64,000 bases of DNA from Xylanimonas allomyrinae (GTDB taxonomy: Bacteria > Actinomycetota > Actinomycetes > Actinomycetales > Cellulomonadaceae), in the NCBI RefSeq assembly GCF_004135345.1, contig NZ_CP035495.1, positions 3,658,001 to 3,722,000 on the forward strand, in the 5' to 3' direction. The position numbers and the translations under genes were made by a program. A model generated the notes under the pieces. The model was not told the origin of the DNA, made no database searches, and was given only the letters and a program-made list of their open reading frames with translations. Below, in pieces: positions 35,544 through 44,672 of this stretch (the first letter of the stretch is position 1; every line of letters starts with the position of its first letter).

Positions 35544-36892
35544 ATGACAAACATTCTCAGGCGTGCCGCACACGTCGGCGTCGCAGCCACGACCGCACTC
35601 GGACTCGGGCTCACGCTCGGCGCATGCGGCGGGGGAAGCGGCGACGCTGCTCAGGAAGTCGGTGCCGATGCTGTACGGGCGGCTCTTGAGGAGGGGGGTG
35701 ACCTGCTCATCTGGGCGTGGGAGCCCACGCTTCAGGCCACGGTGGACGCGTTCGTCGCTGAGTACCCGCAGGTGAACGTCGAACTGGTCAATGTCGGTTC
35801 CGGTGCGGACCACTACACGGCGCTGCAGAATGCGCTCACTGCGGGCTCGGGTATACCTGACATCGCACAAATCGAGTACATGGCAGTCGAGCAGTTCAAC
35901 ATGACTGGTGACCTCGCAGACCTCACCCCGTTCGGCGCGGCCGAGCTTGAGGACCGCTTCGTACCGTCCTCGTGGGACGCGGTGGCGACCGGAGACGGCA
36001 TCTTCGGGATGCCAATCGGCGGTGGTCCCATGGTGCTGTTCTATCGTGCGGACGTCCTCGCTGAGCACGGCATCGCAGCTCCCCAGAGACGTGGGACGAG
36101 ATGATCGAGACGATGCGTATGCTGCGGGCGCAGAACCCTGACGTCTACATCGGGTCGAGCGCGATGGACTTCGGCTCGATGCTCGGGCTCATCTGGGCAG
36201 CTGGAGGCGACCCCTTCTCTGTCGATGGCACAACGGTCGGGATCAACCTGACTGATGACCCCGGCGTCGCCCGCGTCGCCGAGGTGTGGCAGACCCTCCA
36301 CGACGAGGGCATGTCGTTCCCTATCCTCAACTGGACCGACGAGTGGTTCCGTGCCCTTGGCGACGGCACCATTGCCTTCTTGCCGATGGGCGCGTGGATG
36401 CCGGGGAACCTGATCGGCTCCGTGCCTGCTGGTGAGGGCGAGTGGCGGGTGGCGCCTCTTCCGCAGTTCGAGGCTGGTGGCACTGGCACTGGTCACCACG
36501 GGGGCTCCACGATCGCGATGATGGACGCTTCGCAGAACAAGGCCCTCGCATACGGGTTCCTTGAGTTCGCGGGTGTCGGCGCGGGCGTCCAGCCGCGCGT
36601 GGACGACGGGATCTTCCCTGACACCGTCGAACACCTTGAGGCGTCCTCTTGGCGTGACGCCGAGGTCGAGTACTTCGGCGACCGGCAGATCAACCAGGTG
36701 CTCGGCGACGCGGCTGCGAATGCTCTGCCCGGCTGGCAGTTCCTGCCCTTCCAGGTCTACGCCAACTCCATCTACTCCGACACCGTCGGTCAGGCGTTCA
36801 TCGACCAGGGCACGATCATGGACGGAATGGCTGCCTGGCAGACGCGGCTTGAGTCCTTCGCGGAGACGCAAGGCTTCGATCTGAAGCAGTAG
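35544..36892 (+). CDS. Extracellular sugar-binding lipoprotein of ABC importer, frame broken once
   Basis: Solute-binding protein, about 449 aa as a composite. The signal peptide ends in the lipobox TLGAC, so it is lipid-anchored outside the membrane. It shows the family 1 pattern, including DLLIWAWEPT, then GIPDIAQIEY, and FLPMGAWMPG. Translation breaks after GIAAP. Adding one C to the CCCC run at 36081-36084 gives GIAAPPETWDEM, a normal hinge sequence, so a base is probably missing from the sequence. ATG 35544 follows AAAGG. Confidence 0.9.
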
Positions 36893-36913
36893 TCGACAAG
36901 GGTTCAGCGAGGC

Positions 36914-36948
36914 GGGGCGGACATCCGCCATGAGCGGATGTCCGCCCC
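36914..36948 (+). terminator. Intergenic hairpin after the binding-protein gene
   Basis: A perfect 15-bp stem (36914-36928 with 36934-36948) has a 5-nt loop and no T tract. Hairpins here often protect the mRNA of highly expressed binding proteins while allowing read-through to downstream genes. Confidence 0.6.
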
Positions 36949-37013
36949 GGTACCACCTCACGCGACCAGCGCTACCAGCAGCACTTCCCGCCGCTTGCCT
37001 TCTGGAGATCAGC

Positions 37014-38336
37014 ATGTCCTACCAGCCGGTTCCGATCCCCTCACACATCCCCGAGAAGCTCACGATCACCTTGTGGGACTTTTCCTGGTACACGCGGACC
37101 GGGCCTGGGGAACCGTTCGAGGATCTAGACGCGGCGTTCCTGCAGTCCGCCGAGCGCGGGTACAACACGATCCGGATCTGCGCGATGCCGTTCCTTCTCT
37201 TCGGAACGTCCCATGGCGGCGAGTCCGCCTCGTTCGGACCGCTGGGAGGCCAGTACGCGCAGAATGTGCGCTGGTATGACGTGAAGCACCGTGTCACGAT
37301 GAACGCGCGCGACCACCTGATCTCGTTGTTCGAGGCCGCGAAGCGGCATGGCTTCTTCGTTATCGTGTCGAGTTGGGAGTACCAGCAGAGTTCAGCATTC
37401 TACGGCGATGCATCCTGGTTCGACGAGCTAATGGCCGTCGATCTGTCCAACAGGCCAGCCGTGCTCGCTCGCTGCATCGCCGACATGGTCGATTTCCTGG
37501 CCTCACGCGATCTGGCGGACAGGATCGCCTTCGTCGAGTTGCACAACGAGGTCCAGTTCGGTTTCCTTGCGAACGCGCTCCCGGATGGCGAGGTCCAGCC
37601 TGGGTTTGCCACGGGCGGGCTGTCCAATGGCATGGATCCGGTGCTCGATCTGAAAGAGCGACTCACCGCGGGGCTCGACCTGTTCCACGACCGGCACCCC
37701 GGCATTGCGGTCACCGTGAACTACGCGGGCGTCCCCGCGGGTGTGATGCGCGGGATCCCCGAGAACATCGACGTCGCCGTGTTCCATCCGTATGTCTACG
37801 GGGTTCTCGACGAGTTCACTGCCAGGTTCAAGCTCCGCGACGAGTCGCGGTTCTCCACCGCCGTCGTGAGGCCGCTCCTGCGGTCGGGCGCACCCGACTA
37901 CGTGGACTGGCAGCCGCCGGCTGAGGACGCGTGGCGCAAGCGCGCCACCATCGTCGGAAAGCCCGAGATCTACGTGCACGACTGGTGTGATGTGGAAGCG
38001 GTCGACCGGTACCTGTACGAGCGGTTCCAGAACCATCACTACGCGATGCTCACCAAGCTTGACTTGTGGATCGACGTCGCCGCCGACTTCGCCGCGAGCC
38101 GTGGGATCCCTCTCGTCTTTGCGGAGGGATGGGTCGGCTATACGCCGCTGCACTCGTGGTATGAAGAAGGGCCGATCGGGGCAGAGTTTTGCCGGATCGC
38201 CGCGAGAAAGTCCAATGAGATCGATGCATGGGGCTACATTGTGTGCTCCAATGCGGCCCCCCATCACCCAATGTGGGGCGAGGCCGCTTTGCAGCGGCAG
38301 TGCAACACCATTTTCACCCAAGGCCTCGAGGCGTAG
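37014..38336 (+). CDS. Cellulase-like TIM-barrel protein (putative clan GH-A hydrolase)
   Basis: A 440-aa cytoplasmic protein without signal peptide, resembling the cellulase-like sugar-binding family found in rhamnose loci. Two glutamates occupy typical clan GH-A positions: E179 in VELHNEVQF (acid/base, after Asn) and E371 in LVFAEGWVGY (nucleophile). An opening strand TLWDFSWYTRTGPGE and many Trp/Tyr suggest a sugar cleft. ATG 37014 follows GGAGATCAGC. Because it is inside the cell, it should act on imported oligosaccharides. Exact family and substrate are not known to me. Confidence 0.75.
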   Translation: MSYQPVPIPSHIPEKLTITLWDFSWYTRTGPGEPFEDLDAAFLQSAERGYNTIRICAMPFLLFGTSHGGESASFGPLGGQYAQNVRWYDVKHRVTMNARDHLISLFEAAKRHGFFVIVSSWEYQQSSAFYGDASWFDELMAVDLSNRPAVLARCIADMVDFLASRDLADRIAFVELHNEVQFGFLANALPDGEVQPGFATGGLSNGMDPVLDLKERLTAGLDLFHDRHPGIAVTVNYAGVPAGVMRGIPENIDVAVFHPYVYGVLDEFTARFKLRDESRFSTAVVRPLLRSGAPDYVDWQPPAEDAWRKRATIVGKPEIYVHDWCDVEAVDRYLYERFQNHHYAMLTKLDLWIDVAADFAASRGIPLVFAEGWVGYTPLHSWYEEGPIGAEFCRIAARKSNEIDAWGYIVCSNAAPHHPMWGEAALQRQCNTIFTQGLEA

Positions 38337-38488
38337 CCACCGCTCGGCAGTCGGCCGGGTCGCTACGCCCCATCGACGAAGACCGCATTGGTCGCGTCCT
38401 GTGGTCCGCTCTGGACTTCGCAAATCGCAGCATCCCGCCGCCCGGTTCCCACCATCGCGGGTGCGTTCAATGACTAAGGAGTGCCTTC

Positions 38489-39653
38489 GTGCGCCGCTTT
38501 TCTGACACTACCTCTGCACTTGACCGCCTCTCTATCGAGGTACCGTCGTGGGCGTATGGGAACTCTGGGACACGGTTCAAGGTGTTTTCGACGCCAGGGA
38601 CGCCGCGGGACCCGTGGGAGAAGATCGCCGACGCGGCGAAGGTGAATGAGCTGACAGGGCTGGCATCGGCTGTGGCGTTGCACATCCCGTGGGACAAGGT
38701 CGACGACTACACGGAGCTGCGGCAGTTCGCGAACGACCTGGGCGTCGAGCTCGGAACGATCAACTCAAACACGTTCCAGGACGACGAGTACAAGTTCGGG
38801 TCGCTAACCCACGTCGATCCGGCCGTTCGCCGCCGGGCGGTCGATCACCACCTGGACTGCATCGAGATCATGGGGCAGACCGGGTCGCGGGATCTGAAGA
38901 TCTGGCTCGCGGACGGCTCCAACTATGCCGGGCAGGCCGACCTGCGCACGCGCCAGGACCTCCTCGCTGGGTCGTTGGCAGAGATCTACGCAGCCCTGGG
39001 CGACGAGCAGCGGCTGGTGCTGGAGTACAAGTTCTTCGAGCCGGCGTTTTACCACATGGACGTACCGGATTGGGGGACTGCGTACGCCCACGTCGCCGCT
39101 CTCGGGAACAGGGCCATGGTCTGCCTGGACACGGGACACCACGCCCCGGGTACGAACATCGAGTTCATCGTCGCCCAGCTCCTGCGCCTCGGAAAGCTCG
39201 GCTCGTTCGACTTCAACTCGCGCAACTACGCCGACGACGACCTGATTGTCGGGGCGGCAGATCCGTTCCAGCTCTTCCGCATCATGGTTGAGGTCATCCG
39301 CGGGGTGGCCTGGACGAGAGCTCCCCCGTGGCGTTCATGCTCGACCAGTGCCACAACGTCGAAGAAAAGATCCCTGGCCAGATCCGCTCCGTGCTCAACG
39401 TCCAGGAGGCCGCGGCCAAGGCGCTGCTCATCGACCGTGACGCCCTGTCCGCGTTGCAGGCTGCCGGTGACGTGCTCGGCGCGCACAACCTGCTAATGGA
39501 CGCGTTCTGGACCGATGTGCGCGACGACCTCGCTGCCCACCGTGCTGCCAGGGGCCTCCCCGCAGACCCGGTCGCCGCTTTCCACGCCTCCGGATATTCC
39601 GCCCGTGTGGCGACGGAGCGTGTTAGCGGCACTCAGGCGTCCTGGGGGCTTGA
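38489..39653 (+). CDS. rhaI: L-rhamnose isomerase (RhaI type), frame broken near 39303
   Basis: Converts L-rhamnose to L-rhamnulose. It is of the RhaI/xylose-isomerase-like type. Metal-site regions are visible in LVLEYKFFEPAFYHMD, CLDTGHHAPGTN and FDFNSRNYADDD. The frame starting at GTG 38489 (AAGGAG upstream) breaks at about 39302-39305, where GGGG should probably be GGGGG, giving IRGGGLDESSPVAFML. A second missing G at 39644-39648 would create the expected TGA at 39651-39653. With both corrections the protein is 388 aa, the normal length. Without the second it reads straight into rhaB. Confidence 0.88.
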
Positions 39654-39654
39654 C

Positions 39655-41130
39655 ATGCCGGCACGGGCGACGCGGGTGGCGGCTGTGGACATCGGGGCGA
39701 CGTCGGGCCGTGTGATGGCCGTGACCATTGGCGCCGACGGGATCTTCATGGAGGAACTGCACCGGTTTCCCAATGGCCTGTGCGACGTCTCCGGTCACCT
39801 GGTCTGGGACTACACGCGCCTGACCGACGGCGTCGTCGAAGGCCTCAGGGCTGCTGCGGAGTCGGGTCCGGTGGATGGGATCGGGATCGACACGTGGGCG
39901 GTCGACTACGGCCTCCTCGACGAAGACGGAAATCTGCTCGGGAGCCCAGTCTGTTACCGCGATGAACGGACGACCAGTGCTGTTGAACGCTTCCCACTGT
40001 CGTCGGAGCGCTTGTACTCGGTCACGGGGATTCAGCACCAGCGGTTCAACACGGTCTATCAGCTCGCCGCCGACAAGGCCGGGCTGGCCCCGGTCAGCGA
40101 TCGACTGGAGCGGGCGGCCCGGCTCCTGCTGATCCCGGACCTGCTCGCCTACGACCTGACCGGCGTGGCGGTGACCGAGGCGACGAACGCGTCCACGACG
40201 GGGATGTTCGACGCCACCACCCGTACCTGGTCACCGGAAGTCCTCGCCGCCGCGGGCGTGGAAGAGTCACTGTTCGGACGGTTGGTCGAGCCGGGTACGG
40301 TCATCGGACCTGTCACCGACCGGGTTGCGGCCCACACCGGGCTCGCGGTGGGCACGCCTGTGATCGCCGTCGGTTCGCACGACACCGCATCCGCCGTCGC
40401 CGCCACCCCCGGCCTGACGCGGGGGGGTGCGTTCATCTCGTCGGGGACCTGGTCGCTCGTCGGGATCGAGCTGAGTGCTCCGGTCCTGACGCAGGCCGGC
40501 AGGGCCGCGAATTTCACCAACGAGCTCGGCGTCGATGACACGGTGCGGTATCTGCGGAACGTCATGGGCCTGTGGCTCCTCACAGAGTGCCTGCGGTCCT
40601 GGGCGGCCGCAGGGAACCACCTGGACCTTCAAGAGCTGCTTGATGACGCCGCCCGCCAGCCCGTCGGTGTCGCGGTGATCGCTGCGGACGACGAGGCGTT
40701 CCTCGCCCCCGGCGACATGCCGGCTCGCATCGCGGCCGCCGTCCAAGCGACTGGCGGTGTCGTGCCGCAGACCCCAAGCCAGTTCGCACGTTGCATCATC
40801 GACTCCCTTGCCCATGCCTACGCTCGCACGATCGAGCAAGCATCCCGGCTCACCGCCACACCCATCGACTCCGTCCACATCGTCGGTGGCGGCTCCCGCA
40901 ACGCCCTGCTGTGCCAGGCCACCGCCGACGCGACCGGCCTCCTCGTTCACGCCGGACCCGGTGAAGCGACGGTTCTGGGCAACGCGATCGTTCAGGCGCG
41001 GACACTCGGTGCCCTCAGCGGATCCCTCGATGACCTGCGCGCCATCGTCGCCGCGTCCTTCCCACCCACCGCCTACACGCCCGCCGCCGCGCCCACCGAC
41101 AAGGGCCAGCCCGCCCGAAAGGCCGTCTGA
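39655..41130 (+). CDS. rhaB: Rhamnulokinase
   Basis: Phosphorylates L-rhamnulose at O1. The 491-aa FGGY-family kinase begins MPARATRVAAVDIGATSGR (phosphate 1 motif). It has GIGIDTWAVDYGLLD, GSHDTASAVAATP, and IVGGGSRNALLCQATADATG (adenosine motif). In the given sequence it is fused in frame to rhaI. I start it at ATG 39655, because homologues begin here and a likely missing G in the run at 39644-39648 removes the rhaI stop. Its stop overlaps the rhaD start by one base. Confidence 0.92.
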   Translation: MPARATRVAAVDIGATSGRVMAVTIGADGIFMEELHRFPNGLCDVSGHLVWDYTRLTDGVVEGLRAAAESGPVDGIGIDTWAVDYGLLDEDGNLLGSPVCYRDERTTSAVERFPLSSERLYSVTGIQHQRFNTVYQLAADKAGLAPVSDRLERAARLLLIPDLLAYDLTGVAVTEATNASTTGMFDATTRTWSPEVLAAAGVEESLFGRLVEPGTVIGPVTDRVAAHTGLAVGTPVIAVGSHDTASAVAATPGLTRGGAFISSGTWSLVGIELSAPVLTQAGRAANFTNELGVDDTVRYLRNVMGLWLLTECLRSWAAAGNHLDLQELLDDAARQPVGVAVIAADDEAFLAPGDMPARIAAAVQATGGVVPQTPSQFARCIIDSLAHAYARTIEQASRLTATPIDSVHIVGGGSRNALLCQATADATGLLVHAGPGEATVLGNAIVQARTLGALSGSLDDLRAIVAASFPPTAYTPAAAPTDKGQPARKAV

Positions 41131-41942
41131 TGACCTATGACCTGAACGCCCTGCTCGCCGAGATGGGACAGGCGGGCACCCGCCTGAACCAGATCGACGC
41201 GTGCGAAGCCAACGCAGGCAATATCTCCGTGACCGTCCCGACCACCGGGCAAGAAGCCGACATCTTCCGCCACGTCGAGCCCTACGCCCTGCCGACCGCG
41301 GTTCCCGCGCTGCGCGGCCGGACGGTGCTGATGTCGGGGTCCCAGCAGCGACTCCGGGACATTGCGGACTCACCCACCGCGATCGTCGCCGCCATCGTGA
41401 TCGACCACGACGGGTCCGCCGTCGTGCGCTCGGCTGAGAACCGGGCCTTCGCCCGCCCCACCAGCGAGGCCAACTCCCACCTCGCCGTCCACAACGATCG
41501 CGTCGGACGCCACCCCGTCGGGGTTCACGCCGTCGTTCACGCTCATGCCCCGTACACCACCACCCTCAGCCACCAGTTCTCGGGCAGTGGCGCGGACCCG
41601 CGAGAGTTCACTCGGCAGATCATGCGCTGGGAACCCGAGCTCGTCGTCCACGTCCCAAACGGCATCGGCTTCCTCCCATTCGAGGTCCCCGGCTCCAAGC
41701 GTCTCGAAGCTGCCTCTGTCGCGGGACTCCGTGATGCCTCTATCGTCGCCTGGGCAAAGCATGGCGTCCTCGCTCGCTCCGACAAGGGCCCCCTCGGCGC
41801 TGTCGACGTCATCGAGTTCATTGAGACTGGCGCACGCTTCCATGTCACCGCCCGGCTGGCGGGCAGCACTGCCACCGGCCTGACCGACGACGAGCTCGCT
41901 GCCATCATCGATGCCTTCTCCATCGAGACCACGGTGTTCTGA
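41130..41942 (+). CDS. rhaD: Rhamnulose-1-phosphate aldolase (class II)
   Basis: Cleaves L-rhamnulose-1-P to DHAP and L-lactaldehyde. The 270-aa class II zinc aldolase has the metal-binding stretch GVHAVVHAHAPYTTTLSHQ, an upstream NAGNISVTVP loop and the late histidine in VAWAKHGVLA. ATG 41130 overlaps the rhaB stop, and rhaM follows 2 bp after its stop, so the three are one operon. The size matches bacterial RhaD. Confidence 0.93.
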   Translation: MTYDLNALLAEMGQAGTRLNQIDACEANAGNISVTVPTTGQEADIFRHVEPYALPTAVPALRGRTVLMSGSQQRLRDIADSPTAIVAAIVIDHDGSAVVRSAENRAFARPTSEANSHLAVHNDRVGRHPVGVHAVVHAHAPYTTTLSHQFSGSGADPREFTRQIMRWEPELVVHVPNGIGFLPFEVPGSKRLEAASVAGLRDASIVAWAKHGVLARSDKGPLGAVDVIEFIETGARFHVTARLAGSTATGLTDDELAAIIDAFSIETTVF

Positions 41943-41944
41943 CG

Positions 41945-42334
41945 ATGGCGCGAACGATGTTCAGGTTCCGGGTCCGCCCCGACCTGCTCGATGAGTACCG
42001 GGAAGCGCACGCTGCCGTCTGGCCCGAGATGCTCCGGGCGCTCCACGAGACGGGCTGGCGCAACTACTCCATCTTCACCGCCCCCGACGGTGAGGTCATC
42101 GGCTACGTGGAGAGCGACGACATCACCGCGGCCCGTGAAGCGATGAGCGCGTTGGCGGTCAATGAGCGCTGGCAGGCCGCTATGGCCCGCTACTTCGCTG
42201 GGGCGGGCCCCGACGAGCGCCTGGTCGAGCTGAACGAGACGTTTCACCTGGAGACCCAGCTTGCGGCGGCTGACGGTCGGCCCATCGCCGTTGACCGGCA
42301 GGCCCAGCCCCGCGACTACCCAGTCGGCCGCTAG
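41945..42334 (+). CDS. rhaM: L-rhamnose mutarotase
   Basis: Interconverts alpha and beta L-rhamnose. The 129-aa protein has the dimeric ferredoxin-like core with DEYREAHAAVWPEM (catalytic His) and WRNYSIFTAPDGEVIGYVE. Relatives average about 105 aa; a 20-residue C-terminal extension is present here. It lies between rhaD and the GH112 gene. A mutarotase next to the phosphorylase would present the released rhamnose in the form needed by the isomerase. Confidence 0.93.
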   Translation: MARTMFRFRVRPDLLDEYREAHAAVWPEMLRALHETGWRNYSIFTAPDGEVIGYVESDDITAAREAMSALAVNERWQAAMARYFAGAGPDERLVELNETFHLETQLAAADGRPIAVDRQAQPRDYPVGR

Positions 42335-42374
42335 GTCGACAGGGCCGCACCAACCGGCACGAAGGAGACAGGCA

Positions 42375-44606
42375 GTGAACCAGACATACACGGGTGGTTT
42401 CACCCTGCCCGGCGAGGCCGGCAAGGAGGCTCTGACCCTGCGGCTTGCGGAACGGTGGGGTGCCGACGTGATCCGTGACTCGGACGGGACGAAGCTCTCG
42501 GACGAGATCCTGGGATCCGGTCACGGGATCTACTCGACCTTGTGCCTGGTCCGAGAGGATCTGGAGTGGGCGAAGGCCCACCCGCAGCTCATGCAGCAGA
42601 ACTTCCTGATGTCGGCGCCCGTGGTCGCCGACGCGGACGCGGTGACGATCGACCTGCTGGCCGGGTTCTCTCGGGACCAGTTCGTGGTTCAGGACTGGGA
42701 CGGGGTCGAGGAGTTCTGGCAGGTCCACGACCGCACCACCGGCGAGGTCCTCCCGATCACGCGGTGGGCGCTGGGGAGTGAGGGCACCGTTGTCGTGCGC
42801 GACGCGGTCCCGGGTCACACCTACACGGTGAACTTCCTGGTCATGCGGACCTGGGAAGAGATCTCGATGTACAACCACGTCACCAACGACTGGGGCGACC
42901 GCGAGCACCTGATGGCGGTCGAACCACGGCACCCCGAGGTCGCCGAGCACCTGCTGGCTTGGCTGGAGCAGTGGTGCACGGAGAACCCGGCGACGACGGT
43001 GGTGCGGTTCACGTCGCTGTTCTACAACTTCGCGTGGTTCTGGGGCTCCGACGGGAACCTGCCCCACCTGTACGCGGACTGGGCCTCCTACGACTTCACC
43101 GTGAACCCGATCGCGTTGCGCGCCTTCCGTGAGCAGACGGGGCGGACGATCACGGCCGAGGACTTCGTCAACGCGGGCCGCTACACCTCGACGCACAACC
43201 CGCCGTCGGACGTCTACCGGGCGTGGATGGAGTTCACCTGGGAGTTCGTCCTCGACCTCGGTCGCAAGTGCGTGGATGTCGTGCACCGGCACGGCAAGAA
43301 GGCGTACGTGTTCTACGACGACTCCTGGGTGGGCCTGGAGCCGTTCTCGGGCCGGTTCGCCGAGTACGGCTTCGACGGGCTCATCAAGGCCGTCTTCAAC
43401 GGGTTCGAGGCCCGGCTCAACGCCGCCGTCGACGTCCCCATCCACGAGCTTCGCCTGCACCCTTACCTCTTCCCGGTGGACCTGGAGGGCAAACCCACGT
43501 TCGCGCCAGGTGGCGACCCGTCCACGGACTTGCTGCGGTACTGGGTCACTGTGCGGCAGGCGCTCGTGCGCGCGCGGATCGACCGGATTGGGCTCGGCGG
43601 GTATCTGTCGCTGGTCGAACCGTTTGAGGACTTCCAGGACGCCGTCGCCCGGATCGCCGATGAGCACCGCCGCATCCGCGCGCTTCATCTGTCGTCCGCC
43701 CGCAGCGGCGACGAGACGAGGCCGGTGCGCGTCGGCGTGGTCACCGCGTGGGGAGCGCTCCGCACCTGGTCGACCTCGGGGCACTTCCACGAGAACCGCA
43801 GCCTCTCGCTCATGCACGTCCTGGAGTCTCTGGCCGGGCAGGACTTCGACGTGTCCTTCCACCGCCTCGACGACATCGCTTCCGAAGGCGTCCCCGCCGT
43901 GGATGTCCTGCTCAACGCCGGCCTCGCCGGCTCCTCGTGGTCCGGCGGTGACGCGTGGTCCGACCCGCGCCTGGTCACCGCGATCACCCGGTTCGTGCAT
44001 GACGGCGGTGGGCTGGTCGGCATCGAGGAACCCTCGGCGGTCGCGCCGGGCGCAGGCCTGCGCCGGTTCGCGCTGGCCGACGTGCTCGGCGTTGACCAGG
44101 ACACCGGCGACCGCCGCGTCCTGGACCGTCGCCGCTTCGACATCAGCTCTGAAGCGCACCCGATCATGGACCGCGCCGCGAACGCCGCCGGGATCGGCCC
44201 CGTCCCGGGCCTGATGGTGCTGCGCGACGACGTGCACGTGCTGGCGGCCTCCGACGGCGCTCCGGTCGCGACCGCGACGCCGTTCGGCAAGGGCCGGGCC
44301 GTCTACCTCGCCGCCTACCGTCACGACGCGCACACAGCGCGCCTGCTGGAGAACGCCCTGCGCTGGGCCGCCGGCGCCGAGACCCCGCAGTGGTTGTCGA
44401 CAAACCCCGCGGTCTCGGTCGCCGCGTTTGCGGACGCCGACGGCGACGGCACCGTCGTCGTGCTCAACGACACTCTCGAGCCGCAGCACACGCTGATCCT
44501 CAGCAACGGACGAGCCGTGGCGACTCTCGATCTTCCCCCTGCCGGGTTGATCGAACTGGAGGTCGCGGAGCTCGTCGCGGAGCCTGCCCCACCGGGCACG
44601 TGTTGA
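42375..44606 (+). CDS. GH112 beta-galactoside phosphorylase, probably D-galactosyl-beta-1,4-L-rhamnose phosphorylase
   Basis: Phosphorolytic enzyme giving alpha-D-Gal-1-P plus the acceptor sugar. The 743-aa protein matches GH112 in length and order: ERWGADVIRDSDGTKL at the N-terminus, MYNHVTNDWGDREHLM, PATTVVRFTSLFYNF, and the FYDDSWVGLEP stretch, in which D316 matches the general-acid Asp of lacto-N-biose phosphorylase. GTG 42375 follows GAAGGAG. GH112 acts on Gal-1,3-HexNAc or Gal-1,4-Rha. Position between rhaM and lactaldehyde reductase, with no hexosamine genes, favours the rhamnose type. That specificity is inference; most databases would say lacto-N-biose phosphorylase. Confidence 0.85.
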   Translation: MNQTYTGGFTLPGEAGKEALTLRLAERWGADVIRDSDGTKLSDEILGSGHGIYSTLCLVREDLEWAKAHPQLMQQNFLMSAPVVADADAVTIDLLAGFSRDQFVVQDWDGVEEFWQVHDRTTGEVLPITRWALGSEGTVVVRDAVPGHTYTVNFLVMRTWEEISMYNHVTNDWGDREHLMAVEPRHPEVAEHLLAWLEQWCTENPATTVVRFTSLFYNFAWFWGSDGNLPHLYADWASYDFTVNPIALRAFREQTGRTITAEDFVNAGRYTSTHNPPSDVYRAWMEFTWEFVLDLGRKCVDVVHRHGKKAYVFYDDSWVGLEPFSGRFAEYGFDGLIKAVFNGFEARLNAAVDVPIHELRLHPYLFPVDLEGKPTFAPGGDPSTDLLRYWVTVRQALVRARIDRIGLGGYLSLVEPFEDFQDAVARIADEHRRIRALHLSSARSGDETRPVRVGVVTAWGALRTWSTSGHFHENRSLSLMHVLESLAGQDFDVSFHRLDDIASEGVPAVDVLLNAGLAGSSWSGGDAWSDPRLVTAITRFVHDGGGLVGIEEPSAVAPGAGLRRFALADVLGVDQDTGDRRVLDRRRFDISSEAHPIMDRAANAAGIGPVPGLMVLRDDVHVLAASDGAPVATATPFGKGRAVYLAAYRHDAHTARLLENALRWAAGAETPQWLSTNPAVSVAAFADADGDGTVVVLNDTLEPQHTLILSNGRAVATLDLPPAGLIELEVAELVAEPAPPGTC

Positions 44607-44672
44607 TCCCGGGACAAGCAGCCCCACCGGGGACCGCCAGACACCCATCATCGAGGAAAGGAACGCCTCACC

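Noticed and set aside
38489-41130. A true bifunctional RhaI-RhaB fusion
   Set aside because: One added G restores a stop and normal lengths for both proteins, in line with the other one-base losses.
42375-44606. Plain annotation as lacto-N-biose phosphorylase
   Set aside because: Correct at family level, but the rhamnose operon context and lack of hexosamine genes make the Gal-Rha type more likely. Left as inference.
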